63,177 nt of DNA, from contig JAQGBZ010000361.1 in NCBI GenBank assembly GCA_034687125.1, positions 1 to 63,177 on the forward strand. The letters are read 5' to 3'. Under the pieces are notes generated by a model. The model ran no database searches, had not been told where the DNA came from, and saw nothing but the letters and a program-made list of their open reading frames with translations. The position numbers and the translations under genes are program-made. The stretch comes from Neelides folsomi. Taxonomy: Eukaryota; Arthropoda; Collembola; Neelipleona; Neelidae. Positions 1 to 11,924 of the stretch are shown piece by piece. The first letter of the stretch is position 1. Each line of letters starts with the position of its first letter.

Positions 1-3000
1 GAGAACGAAGTTGAAATTTATAACAAATTACTCAAATTTCTATTTCTTGCTTCATCTCACGTCATTGTCAATCAAAATATTTTTAAAATGGTGAGGAATT
101 TATTAGAATAATTTTTTATTAGATTAATTTTTTAATGCGATAAATAAATATTACATTCATTTTTAAGTGAATAATAATTTTAATGTAATAAATAAATTAA
201 AAAATTTAAATTTTAGGAAGAAACTATTGGAGTGGAAATTAATTCAGGTTTTCACCCAAAAGAATTTATTAATCGTTTCAGCACCGTTGACTGTACGCTC
301 AATTTTGACAGAAATATTTACAAATACCCCGATATTCCTAAAAATTGGACAAAATTTCCAGTAGGCTCAAAAATTTTAGAAAGAGATTCAAAAATTTCAA
401 ATAAAGTTCAACAATTTCTGTCAATATTCCAATCAGTAACAATTTCATGTACTGACATATTTACAAATCCAAATCAGTATGAAAAGACACCTATTATCGA
501 CACTTATTATCAACAGTTATTATCGACACATTTTATCGATAATATACTTTTTAGGAAGAAGGCAAAAAATGTTTACCAAGGTTCCAATCAATCTTCAATT
601 AAAAATCTTAATGAATTTTTTAATGAATGCATTGAAAAGGTGAACAATCCGGATTCGGAATATTTCAACTTTAATCTGATTAAAAATACTTTGGCATTTA
701 ATAACGCTCAATTGTCAAACAAATTGGAAAATGATAATCATAATGTTATTAAAGAACTGATCAAAAATTATGAAACTGATTTGAACAATTTTTGTGAAGA
801 ATTTAAAAAATCTCCACTTCAAGATCCCCTTGATGGATTAATAAAATTGAAAAATATTTTGACAGGGGAATTTGAAGGAAATGACAACTTAAAAATCTTA
901 GAAAATGCTAAGGCTTATTCAAATTATTTAGAAAATGTCGAAGAACTTGAAGCTGAAGCCATTGAAAAAATCACATTGAATAAAAATGAGGATTTTGATA
1001 AAAAATTCTACAAATGGAAAGAAGAATTTAAATCATTGGTTTGCGAAACAGTAAAAGGCAAACTAAATCCATGTGAAGCAGTAAGTGACTCGGATTTTAT
1101 TTTTAAACTTCTGCAATTCAAAAACGAGGAGAAACATGATTCAGATGAATACTCCTCAACGGCACTGAACCTAAATTCTCAAACTTCCGCTGATACCGAA
1201 GTTATTTATCAAGCAAATGTAGCTTTTTCACCTGAAACAATTCAAAGTGAAGCTTCAAAAAATCAAGAAGACTACTTCTTGATTATGACTTTTAAATTAA
1301 AAGTAAATAGATATTTAAAAGAATTTAAAAAATTTAGAATTGAAATGAATCAAAAATCAAATTCATCTTTTTTGGATCAAACAAGTTTCCTAGATAATTT
1401 CAAAACTTTCTTGAATGAAGTTGACCAAAAAATTCCATGTTGCGGAAGGAAAATTCCAAACTTAAAAGAAACAGCAAGCAGTGGTTTTAAAGAGGATGGT
1501 AATAGAAATAATCTGAATAGATTTGAGGAAAATATAAAGGAAGAAGAAAAAATAAAAGCAGAAAAACAGAATAGGGAAATAGAGAAAACGGTTCAAATTT
1601 ATGAGATTATTAAATTGTATCTTGACTACTACGACAGTACGTTCAATGAAGCTCTCAGTGGAAAATATTTGAATGAAGTCGAATTAAAGCTTCTTCACCA
1701 AAATTCCATGGAAAAAATTCAAGAAAATGAAAATTATCCAATTCTCAAGAATGTAGTTTTTGAGGAAAATAAATTTCTCGAAATCATTAAAACAAAATTT
1801 GAATTATTTTCTAAATTGAACAAGGAAAAAAAAGATCGTTATTGTGAAAATTTCGAATTATTGAAATTTTACTACGAGAATTTAAAAAATGGAAGAGAAG
1901 AAAAATTCATTTCCTTTGTCAAACATGAATTCATAGAGAATCTTCAAATGCTAAATATGGAAGATGATTCAAATTACATTCTTTTGTTAAATAAAATTTC
2001 TGAAATTGGTGAAAATAAAGAATTTCGAGAATTATCAACAGATTACAAACTAGAACTTAAACATTTCATAACAAATTGGGAGAATTTTTACAAAGAATTT
2101 TCCCTGTTTGTAAAAGATCTTTTAGATTCGGATGATTTGGGAAATATTTTTAATGAAATAGACATGGAAAAATCAATTTCTGAGAATTTTAACTTCAGAT
2201 TCCTGGAAATGAAAAAGAATTTGAAAATTCTTAGCTGCAATTTTGTTCACCAGATTATTGCAGAAATTTCTGTTCACTTCAATAAGAGAAATCAAAATAG
2301 TTTGAAAGAGGAATTTGAAAAGATTCCAGAAATTCTTTTTCATGATTTTCTACCTGAAATTAAAAAGGAATATATCAAAGAAATGAAACGAATTCTTTTT
2401 CAAGATTATCAAATTACAACTAAATATAAAATCAAAGATGTTCATGAAACAATCGTTGAAGAATTGTCTTTTTCATTTTCAAAGACACTTGAATTAATTT
2501 ACAACAAAAAACTTGAATTCGAAGATGTGATCAAAATTCCTTCCTTCAAAAGATTGGAAATTGAATTAGTCAAATTAAGAAATAATTTTATCAAGGAAAA
2601 TGAGAATAATTTAATTCAGCTCCAACTTTTTGTCAAAGACTCTGTTTCAATTTACAATAAAAATTATGAATTTCTGACGTCAATCAAAAATTTAAAACTT
2701 CCCGCTTTCGTCCCAACAAATGAGGAATTGCAAATTTTGCACGAAGAATTCTTAACAAGTTCACTCGATCAATTGAAAGACACAATCTTTTCCTGCAATT
2801 CAATTTTATTCACAGAAACAGATAAAAACCCAATTGTTTCATTCACAGAGAAAGATTCACTCGCAGCTTCAAACGAACTCTTAAGAATAACTAAGGATGA
2901 TTTAAAAGTTAAAATTTCAAGTTTGGCTTGTGAGATAAAACAATGGGAAAATGAACCAAATGAATTGGAAGATTTTGAAGGAGAATTTGTGATTGATTTC

Positions 3001-4407
3001 ACTCCGTCGACAATCAGCCTTTATTACAAACTGCCCGGAGAAGAAAATTTCAAACCTTTGAATATGACGAAAAAAGAAAATGAACCAAAAACAAACATTT
3101 CCTCGAACTTTATTGCCCAAGACAGAAAAAACAATTTCATTTTTGATCCTGTTGAAATTGAAAAAAGCAAAAACCTTGGAATAAAAATTAAAACAATTTC
3201 TGGAAATTCAATTTTTAAATCAATTTCGGAAATTGAATTTGAAAACAAAACCTTTCAATTTGTAAAAAATGGGCAAAAATTCAATTCAATGGAACTTCAA
3301 GCTTTGATTTTTTCAAGATTCAAAACAACCGCTGAATTGTTTTTCAAAATGCGAATAAACAAATTAACCCTTCTTTTGCCAACATTCTTCTCTATTGCAG
3401 GAAAAGAATTTTTGATTAAATCCGCAACTCTCGCTGGTTTTAGTCAATTGAATGTTACAAGTTTTCTGGAAGCTGTTGCAGCTTCTAATTTGCCCTTAAT
3501 GGGAGAGTCCCAAAACGTTTTAATTGGGAGAAAAACCGGAAATGTTGTTGAAGCAGGTTTATTTGATTTTCATTATCAAGATGATTATGTTGAAATGAAT
3601 GAAATTGTTAATGAATTTTTTGAAATTTCTTCTCCGTTGCTTGCTCAATATTTTAATGTTATTCAAACGGGTGCTGAACAAATAATCCCAAAAGGCAAAC
3701 CGGTGGAAGATTTCGAATCGTTGATGGAAAATTTTCGACTTGATCTTAACAATCAATTTCCTGGCAATTTAACTTTTTTCCAAGAAGAGAATTCTTACAT
3801 TTGCCCTTTTCTCAATCTTGATTTGAAGAAAATCAACTCAAAATTCCATTTGCCTTTTTATATAAAAATTGAAAATAACGAAACAGTTATCCCAATAAAT
3901 GAACTTGAGATTCTGCATTTTTCAATTAGTAATCAGAAAAGTTCAAACATTGAATTGGAAATTTACGAAAAGCTTGAAGATAAAAAATTTAGTGATGGGA
4001 TCATTAAAATTCACAACAAAAATTACAAAACAATTGCGCTTAGTTTTGAAATTTCACAACTGAAAACACTGGGAAATTTTAATGCATTCGCAAATGGTAA
4101 AGGAGAAAAATTGAAAATCGAGTGGTTTCATCCTTCTTTTGGCCAAAGGCGAAATCGAATGGTTAAAAACATAGGCGAATCAATTAAACAAAACGAGGAA
4201 ATTTTGAAAAATGTTCTCGATTTTTTGACGTACGCAAATCAGAAGGAGGAATTGATAAACACAACCAGTGGAATGGATCGATTTAAAGGAGAATGTATTT
4301 CCAGTATCAATGATTCTAAAAAGTATCTTGATAAACCTTTTCTTTCTCTGAAACAAATTCAAGATAATTTAAACAATTTGAAAACAGTTATTGGTCGATT
4401 GTATTGA
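1..4407 (+). CDS. Large GTPase-like / coiled-coil / decayed Hsp70 fusion protein, 5' end off the window
   Basis: Two exons are visible: 1-90 (30 codons, then donor GTGAGG) and 217-4407 (acceptor TTTTAG, phase 0), giving 1,426 residues of a longer protein. The first ~120 residues resemble the atlastin/GBP GTPase core after the G3 motif: a helix ending FLFLASSHVIVNQN, like the 'ISSIQVYNL' helix of atlastins, and later FQSVTISCTDIFTNP, matching the position of the FTNISCF strand. About 750 Lys/Glu-rich helical residues follow. From nt ~2970 to the stop the order of landmarks is that of Hsp70: VIDFTPSTISLYY (phosphate-1 DFGTT site, degenerate), LLLPTFFSIAGKEFLIKSATLAG (the VPAYF..RQAT..AG strand; here split over 3380-3440), FLEAVAASNL (the NEPTAAAL helix), then an SBD-like beta region and C-terminal helices. 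The phosphate-2 DLGGGT motif and the AKRLIG lysine are not found, so ATPase activity is doubtful. Paralogous to the convergent gene at 5825-11443. Function unknown; the Hsp70 and GTPase assignments rest on motif order, not on a search. Confidence 0.75.
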
Positions 4408-5824
4408 TTAATTTAATTTTATAATATAATTTCAGTTAATTATATTTATTCATTTATTATATTTTAAAGCAGTTTAATGGGAATTAACTTGATAGACTTA
4501 AAAATAATTTGTAACTATTAGTACTGTATGTAAATAGGGATGTAAATTAAAATTTATGATTTATAATCAAATAAATATGCAAAATTGCTCAAATTAAGTT
4601 TTAAAAAGTAATATATAAAATAAAAATGTAAGGTATTATCTGGGAAATGTTTATTTAATTTGGTTAAATTAAATCAATTCAAAATATTTTATTCATTTAT
4701 TTATCATTTAATTCAATAAACCAGTATAAATATAATGCTTAATGTTAATGTTAAACAAGTTGAAATTATTCAAGTACATGAAATTACCTAACGTAAATTG
4801 ATAATAAATTCATAGAATAGAATAATAACATTTTATTATTAACTAAACAATGTTTATAGTATTTTGTAACGTTATAATTTTGTATATTTGTATGCTTTAT
4901 TCGAATAAATACCTATTTACATGTATAAAAGTTACCACACACCACACAATAATTTATTTAAAGCAGAAAAAGTTTACTGTGATTGAATGTTATAAACTAA
5001 TTAATGTGATGAATTCTAGTTTTCCCGATCTTTTCATGTATTATAATATATGTTTGTGCATTCCCGTCTCAAGCGCTTAAAGAAGTTTTATTCACTAAAT
5101 AGAATCAAATCGTATTTAAGAACTACGATGGCAGAAAATCTCACTAGCAATTTGTCTCTACTTTCAATCGAGAGAGATTTGACTGAAATTTTATGTGAAA
5201 ACTCATATATCGTTGTTGATAAATTTGGCTCAATTTCTAACCACCGAATAAGTTTTTTGTTGTGAAATTAATTTTTATATTGTATTATGTAGATATTATT
5301 CAATTTCATTTTGGTACCTGTGTCTAAAAAAATTCTGGTTACGCCATTGCCCGTTATACATTAATTTGATTTTTAAATCGAAAAATGCTTTAATTTATAA
5401 AATGAAACAAATAAATAAAATATTTTAAATATTATCAAAAATAATAATAATTATAATTTAAATTTAAATATCAAGATAAGACGTTATAAATTTTAAATAA
5501 TTTTTATTCAAATATTATTTACATATTGATATGAAGTAGCGATTAACTAAATCTTGAAAAAATTAAACTTTAGAAATACACATATTGTGAATTTAATTAT
5601 CCTTAATTTATTGGTATTGCTAATTTATATTTAGTAAATTAAAATTAAGAATTTTTAATTAACCTAAGAATAAATGTTCAAATATATTAATTCAACGTTA
5701 AAAATGAAATGAAAGAATTTAATTTAAGTTCTTTTATGATTTATTTAAAATTTATGTTATATGGTAAGTATTACCCTTACTTACAAATCATTATTTTGTT
5801 CCATTTGCTCATTGCTCTACAGTT
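4408..5824. other. Intergenic spacer between the convergent fusion genes
   Basis: AT-rich DNA separating the 3' ends of two convergent genes. AATAAA-like hexamers occur (for example near 4569) but no clear terminator can be assigned. A 71-codon open frame at 5050-5265 contains ATG GCA GAA at about 5128; it shows no recognisable domain, has no flanking splice evidence, and I do not call it a gene. Confidence 0.5.
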
Positions 5825-8800
5825 TTAGTCCGAGTCCTCTGATTCTGAATCTGATTCTGAATCTGATTCATCATCATCTTCAAGTAATGGAACTCTTTTC
5901 TTCAAGTTTTCCTTAGCTGCTTGTCGCCTTGCAAATTCAGACAATATTTCTAATTCTTTTTGGGTTTTATTTGTATGATTAATTGCTTTAATCCGAATTC
6001 TGAGGTCACAATCATATTCAAAATAAACGTCAATGAGATCTGCCCCAGCTTTACTCTCAGACGTTTCCAAAGCCAATGATCCAACCTTGCTCAATAGAGG
6101 GTCAGAGGTCAAAACCATTTCTTCAGCTTCTCCTTCGAATATTGGAAGAAAAACTTGTTTTCCTTTCTTCCCATTAGTGCATTCAACTTTCCCTTTAAAT
6201 GGAATGACGCTTCCACGAGGAATGACAATTTTAAATTGATTTCCTTTAATTCCAATCCCAATCGTCGACGGAACAATGTCTTCCAATTTGTACTTGTCAA
6301 GTAAATCGGAATTATTTCCTAAAACATTGTCTCCGAATAATTTAGCAGCTTGGCGTCCAGCTCCAAATGCCACAGCTAATTGCTTGTCCTTTTCGTCAAC
6401 CCATTTCCCATTCCATTCAGGGCCAAAAAATTCAACCAGAGTTTCTTTGACCTTTGTAACATTTGACATCCCACCGACCAAAATCACATGAGTAATTTCA
6501 TGCTTCTCAACTATTTTTCTTTCAAACATCCTCTCTAACTTGATTCTGATATTTTTGAAATTTCCCTTGTTGATTTCATTAAATTCATCCCGGGAAAGTT
6601 GGAATTCAATATTTTTAGTGTCTTGGACAAGTTCAATTTTAATTGTTTCCTCATTGGACAGTTTGCATTTTGCATTTTCAATCTCATTTAAAAATCGTCT
6701 TTCAAAAATATTGGCCAATTTTGAAAGTTCAGCTTCAGCTGGATCCTCTGAATATTTATATTGAAGATAATCTTCACCATTGGTTTTGGATTTTTCAATG
6801 AAATGGTCAAAAATGGCTTGGTCGAAGTTCCTTCCTCCGAAATGGGGATCTCCTCCTATTTCAAGAACTTTAATTGAATTGATATCGGATTCAATGATGC
6901 AAAGATCAAGAGTTCCTCCTCCGAAATCAAAAATCAAAATCTTCCTAGAAGTTTCATCTCGCAATTCTGGGGTATGCATTCTGTAAGACACAGCAGCTGC
7001 TATTGGTTCTCTCATGAAGCAAATCTCCTGAAAACCTAAAAAATAAAAAAAAATTGCCATTAAAAAATTTAGAATAAAAAAATATTTACATTAAAAAAAT
7101 TTATAAATTTTGTAAATATTTCAATATTACTATTTACAGGATGCGCCGTAAGTATCTTTCTTTTTTATTTAGACAAACATATAAAAAAGAAAGATACTTA
7201 TGGCAATCCCTGTATATATATACTATTATAAATTACTATTATATTTTCAATATGGTATACTATTATTTTATTTATTTTAAAATTACCTGCTTCTTGAGCT
7301 GCTTTATATAAAACTTCATTATATTCATTTGAAGCTTGTACAGGAATTGTAATGACAACAAATGTAACGTCCATTTTGCAATATCTAATTGCTTCCCCTC
7401 TCAGCTTTTTAAGAATCAAAACCACAACGTCTTTGGGGTCAATTAAATTTCCATTTGATAATTTTATCATGGCATTTCCATTATCCCCCTTCACGATCTT
7501 CGTTTGCCATTGTCTCAAATCATACTGAAGTCGTTCGTCATCAAAAGTTCGCCCTAAAATCCTCTTCGGTTCGTAAATTGTATTAAATGGATTTTCAAAA
7601 TCTTGCTTTTTTGCTGCAATTCCAACCAAATGTGTTTCCAAACCAAAGGAGTTATCATCTTCCCCAGTTGGCATAATGTAAGCAACAACAGAAGGACTCA
7701 AATCCTGGCCTTGGTCAATTTGGATCGAATTCGATTTTCCATTTTGGGAAACTGTACAGGAAATGTAGGTTGTTCCAAAATCAACTCCAAGAACGGGATT
7801 TTTTTTGGCAGCATTTATCCGATTTTGTTCAGAATAAGCATGAAGTTTGAATTTCAAAGCTTCGTCAATTTTCTTTTTGAGTCTTTCGATGTCAATGTCG
7901 CAAGTGATATTTTTCTTTTGTTTGAAATCTGTAAGAACCTCATTTGTAAGAAGTTTGTTTTTAACATCCTCAATTTGAAGATCAAAAATTTGTTTGATAT
8001 TATTGTAGATTTCTCCGCATTCAACTTTTTCGCCTAATTTAGCTTCAATTAATTCGGTCGCTTTTATCCCAATTTCCTTTTCAACTTCACCAATCTTGAT
8101 ATTGTCTAGGATAAATACATCCAATCTCAAACTCTCATCTCCTGACTCTAATGATTTAAGATAAGTGAAAGCATTTTTAATTTCCATTTGGATTTCGTTA
8201 TTTGTGAAGGCAAGTTTAGTGTTCTCAAGTCTGAAATATAGAAAATGTATTTATTATTTAAATTTTAAATAATATTCTTAAAATAATGAAATTAGTTAAA
8301 ATAATTTATAAAAAATATAATCTGTACTTCTCTTTAATTGTTTCTATTTCGTTGATCTTTATTTGAAGAAATTCTCTCACAGTTTTAACTTCGCCTTGAA
8401 GAATTTTTTCTTCCATTTTTTTGGCTAGCTTTTTAATGGATTCTTTAATTTCTTGTAATTTATTTTCAATTTCTCGTCCTGTCAATTCTTTTTCAGCTTC
8501 AATCAATTTTTCTTCCTCAAATTGAATTTCCATTATTTTGGCTGTTTTTAAACTCTCTTCTTTAATTACTTTTAGTATTTCATCAACTTTGGATTCAAAT
8601 CCGTTTACAATAATTTCTGAAGGATTTTTAAAATATTTCCCCAGATGTTGCCGAGCATTAATGTCAAATTGATCAATTTCCTCTCCAGTATAATGCGCTT
8701 TCCCATGGTTTATTAATTGCTGATTCAAATTTTCCGCGTATAATTCAAAGATGAAATTAACATCGTTAATTTTTCGATCCTCAAATTGTGTTTCAGCATT

Positions 8801-11443
8801 GTAGTAAAGAATTTCCATTTCTCTTGCAAGTTCCATCTTTTTCTGTTCATAAACGAATTCTTCAATGAAATCAATTTGTTGAAATCCTTCAATTGTTTCT
8901 TTCTTCATCTGATCGAACATATTTCTGAATTCGGATTTTAAGTCAATTTCAATAAGAGCAGCTTTGAAATCATTGAGACTTTGGGCGGAATTTTGTTCCA
9001 GAGTTTCAACAGCTTGTATTTTAAGTTCTCTCAATCTGCTTTCTTCTTCTGCTTCTCTTCTAAATTGTTCTTCCTGCAACCTTTGGATTTCAGTGATCAA
9101 GTCGACGTATCTTTGTTCAAGAGCAACAAATGTGGGCGAATTTGCATATCCTTCAATCAAATAATCAAAGTCTCTTTCAATTGTGGTCAACTCATCGTCC
9201 AATGAATAAAGAATTCGTGATTTTGCAGCTTCCATTAAATCGGAAATTGGAGTTTTATTAAATTTCTCCAAAAATTCCTCGTCAGTCAAATTGACAAAAA
9301 TTGTTGAAATTGTCTCGAATTCTGATTTAACGTTTTGGCGAACTCTTTCCAAATACTTCCTTTTCTCTCCTTCATTTATTGTCAGTTGAATTCTGTGAGA
9401 GGATTCAATCTGAGCTTCGAATCTTGAAATCCTTTGTTCATGGTTCAAAAGAGCTTCGGTTGGCAATTGTCCGAAATTTGATTTTAGAACATTTATTGCC
9501 TTTTCTTTAGTTTGCTCATGATGGAAAATAAATTTTTCTTTTCCGAGAAACTTGTGATCTCCTTTGATGGAAGTCATCGAGGTCAAATAAAATGCTTTAG
9601 CATTGTTTTCAGCAAATTTAATCATTGATTCGATAATTGACGCAAATCCTCTATCGTTTAATTCAAATTCGTCAAAAGATCGAAGCGGCTCATTGAAAAT
9701 TTTAATGAGATTTCCAAGCAAAGAAAGAAAATTCTCATTTGAAATTGGCTCATTAAAAAATTTCTTTTCGAGTTTTTCCAAACCCTTACCCAAATGTAGT
9801 TCGTTCAGAATTGTCTTGATTGATTTGTCGAGTTGTTCGATGAACACAAAATCGTCAATTTCTTCCAATGACCCACTTGAACTTTTTTTGAAGACTTTGT
9901 CCGGGAAGTTTGAAATTGTGAGTCCTTGAATTGAAGTGAAAATGTTAAGATGTTCCTTGAGATCTGGATATTTTTCAAGAAAATCTGCAGGATCTTCATT
10001 TTCAAATTCCTTTGAGGTCAAAAGGAAAAAAAGACGTCCCAGATTCAAATTCGAATTTTCGTGCCATTTCATTTTTAAAGGTAAATTTATTGGAAAGATG
10101 TTGACATTCTTCTGTTCTGGTATTAAGTAAATTGTCAAGGACGACAAAATTAATTGGAGAAAAGCAAGGCGATCGTTCATATTTCGGAAATTTTCAATTG
10201 GTTCGAAAAACGTTGTGTTGAGAACATAAATTGCCAAATTCTCTCCCCCGTTTTGAATAATGAAGGGCGAAGAAGTAATTGAAATCCCAGGTTGAGTTTG
10301 CTCTTTTCCCTTTTCCCAATTAAATCCTTTGAGAGGAGAAGAAAATTCGTCCATGTTTTGGTAAAGCGTAAAATCCACATTTCCTTTCTTTAGTTCTGCA
10401 AGATTTCTATGAGGTTAAAATATAAATTTATTATTTTTATTTTATCAACAAACTAAATATAACACTTACATGCAATGTACAAGTATACTTAATATTGTAT
10501 AAAGATAAATCAATTATTTTTAAAAGGGTGATTTATAAATAATATTTCTAATAATATGGTAATTACCGCATAACATAATTGATGTAAAATGCGCTCTCCG
10601 ATGATCCAATAGTTGACAAAAATCCAACTTTCATTCCATCTGATTTGCTTAAGATCTCTTTAAGCTCTTCGTCTTTAAGGGCAAAATAAGGATGGGTGGA
10701 ATTGAATTGAATGATGTTTTCAATTTTAATTTCCTCGGTTTCCATAGTTTCTAACTAATTAAGAATAGAATTGTCATTTAATTAAAACTTAGTATTTTGT
10801 ATTAAATTATAGCTTATTAATGTAAAGTGAAAGTCTTAGATCTCCCTTTACTTTTAGATATGATCGTATAAAGTATTTTATAAAGAATAAGCAGTAACAA
10901 ATAGTAACTTGAAACCAATTTAGATTAAGGCATAAAAAAGATCAACACAGATCCCTTACTTTCACTATACTTACTACTTTAAAACATTTTTTCAAAAAGA
11001 CATACGTAATTAACTAATGGTATGGTAACTGGTAAGTTACATACGCTTTGAAATTCAGATTCAAATTGAGTTAGTCGATATGAAGGAAAAATTAATTGTA
11101 GTTCAAATCCACCGTTCGAAAGATCCAGGAGAACGGCATCATCGTCGAAGCCCTCGTCTATTAAAATAATATTCGGTTATCAAATTACATTAAGGTGATC
11201 AGATCTGATATTTACAATTAATGCACATTCACAATAAAGTAATTTCATTATATTGGTTTTAAAGCCAAACTATCAAATATGTAATCAGATCGAATAGAAT
11301 TTAATTAAAGGATTAGAGTAAATTAATAATATATACTTATTAGTACGTATTCTACGTATAAATTATTTTTTACCTTCGAACTTTTCTAAAAGTTCGGATT
11401 TATTAATATTTTGAAGACAATGTTGAATTTTACGGTAACTCAT
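5825..11443 (-). CDS. SAM-like / atlastin-GBP-type pseudo-GTPase / helical / Hsp70 fusion protein
   Basis: Six exons on the minus strand, all in phase: 11443-11374, 11157-11045, 10754-10567, 10406-8328, 8230-7287, 7035-5825 (1,534 residues). Residues 1-61 look like a SAM domain. Residues ~65-360 follow the atlastin GTPase fold: strand plus P-loop site (KVGFLSTIGSSESAF), PLKGFNWEKGKEQTQPGI (atlastin PLTGFSWRGGSERETTGI), LNTTFFEP at the DTQG site, FLQLILSSLTIYLI, and FTSIQGLTISNFPDKVF. All nucleotide-binding residues of G1-G4 are replaced. Residues ~360-960 are helical and Glu/Lys-rich. From ~962 an Hsp70 follows with intact VGVDFGTTY, PKRILGR, REPIAAAVSY, ILIFDFGGGTLD, GGDPHFGG and HVILVGGMS motifs, then SBD-beta (EDIVPSTIGIGIKG onward). 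There is no full helical lid and no EEVD; the chain ends in an acidic Asp/Ser/Glu tail. A shorter product could start at Met 10745. I know of no named family with this architecture. Confidence 0.82.
7135..7214. repeat. 80-bp palindromic mini-element in the last intron of the Hsp70-fusion gene
   Basis: The arms 7135-7166 and 7183-7214 are near-perfect inverted repeats. Both contain TAAGTATCTTTCTTTTTT and both start with TACAGG. The element sits entirely within the intron between 7036 and 7286. It resembles a very small foldback MITE with a TA at each outer edge. Confidence 0.7.
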
Positions 11444-11924
11444 GATAATTGAACTAAATTACCCAACAAAGTTCATTATGCATTTCAGATTGTGTATGAT
11501 TAAATTAATCTTCCGACTTATTGGCCACTATTTTTGCGATGAGTAAGTGATGGCTTTCTAAGGGTTAAAATGCGATAAGAATTGATCTGTTCATTCTCGG
11601 ATATTTTAATGATTCATATTCATGTGATGTTTATTCATGTGGACTCATTCTGATATGCTCATTTATTTATCATTATATTGTAATGTAACCGATAATACTT
11701 ATTTGCATGTCAATTTTCATGGTGGAGTTGTTTTTTAATCCCTTCTTGTAGTGCAAATTTTTATTTATCCACCAGTTTCAAGTTTCATAACATTTATCGT
11801 TAGTGTATAAATAAATACAAACTTAGGTGCGTTATTTATTTTATGGGAAATAAAACTGCAATTAAATTTGCTTACAATTAGTCTAAAAATTCCTTTGCAC
11901 CCCATGTTGTTTGCTTAATATAAG

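Noticed and set aside
5050..5265. Open frame between the two fusion genes (contains MAENLTSNLSLLSIERDL)
   Set aside because: No domain, no promoter or splice support; 71 codons are expected by chance in this much sequence.
6033..6986. Several plus-strand open frames over the Hsp70 exons
   Set aside because: Antisense shadows of the minus-strand Hsp70 coding sequence.
7603..8037. 144-codon plus-strand frame
   Set aside because: Antisense to the Hsp70 exon; no domain.
7198..8187. Stand-alone Hsp70 N-terminal gene ending in YHIENIIVIYNS-like residues
   Set aside because: Those last residues are intron read-through; the GT donor at 7286 joins AAQEAG to FQEICF in phase with the next exon.
10177..10380. 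67-codon minus frame beginning MWILRFTKTW
   Set aside because: Same region read in the wrong frame of the GTPase-like exon.
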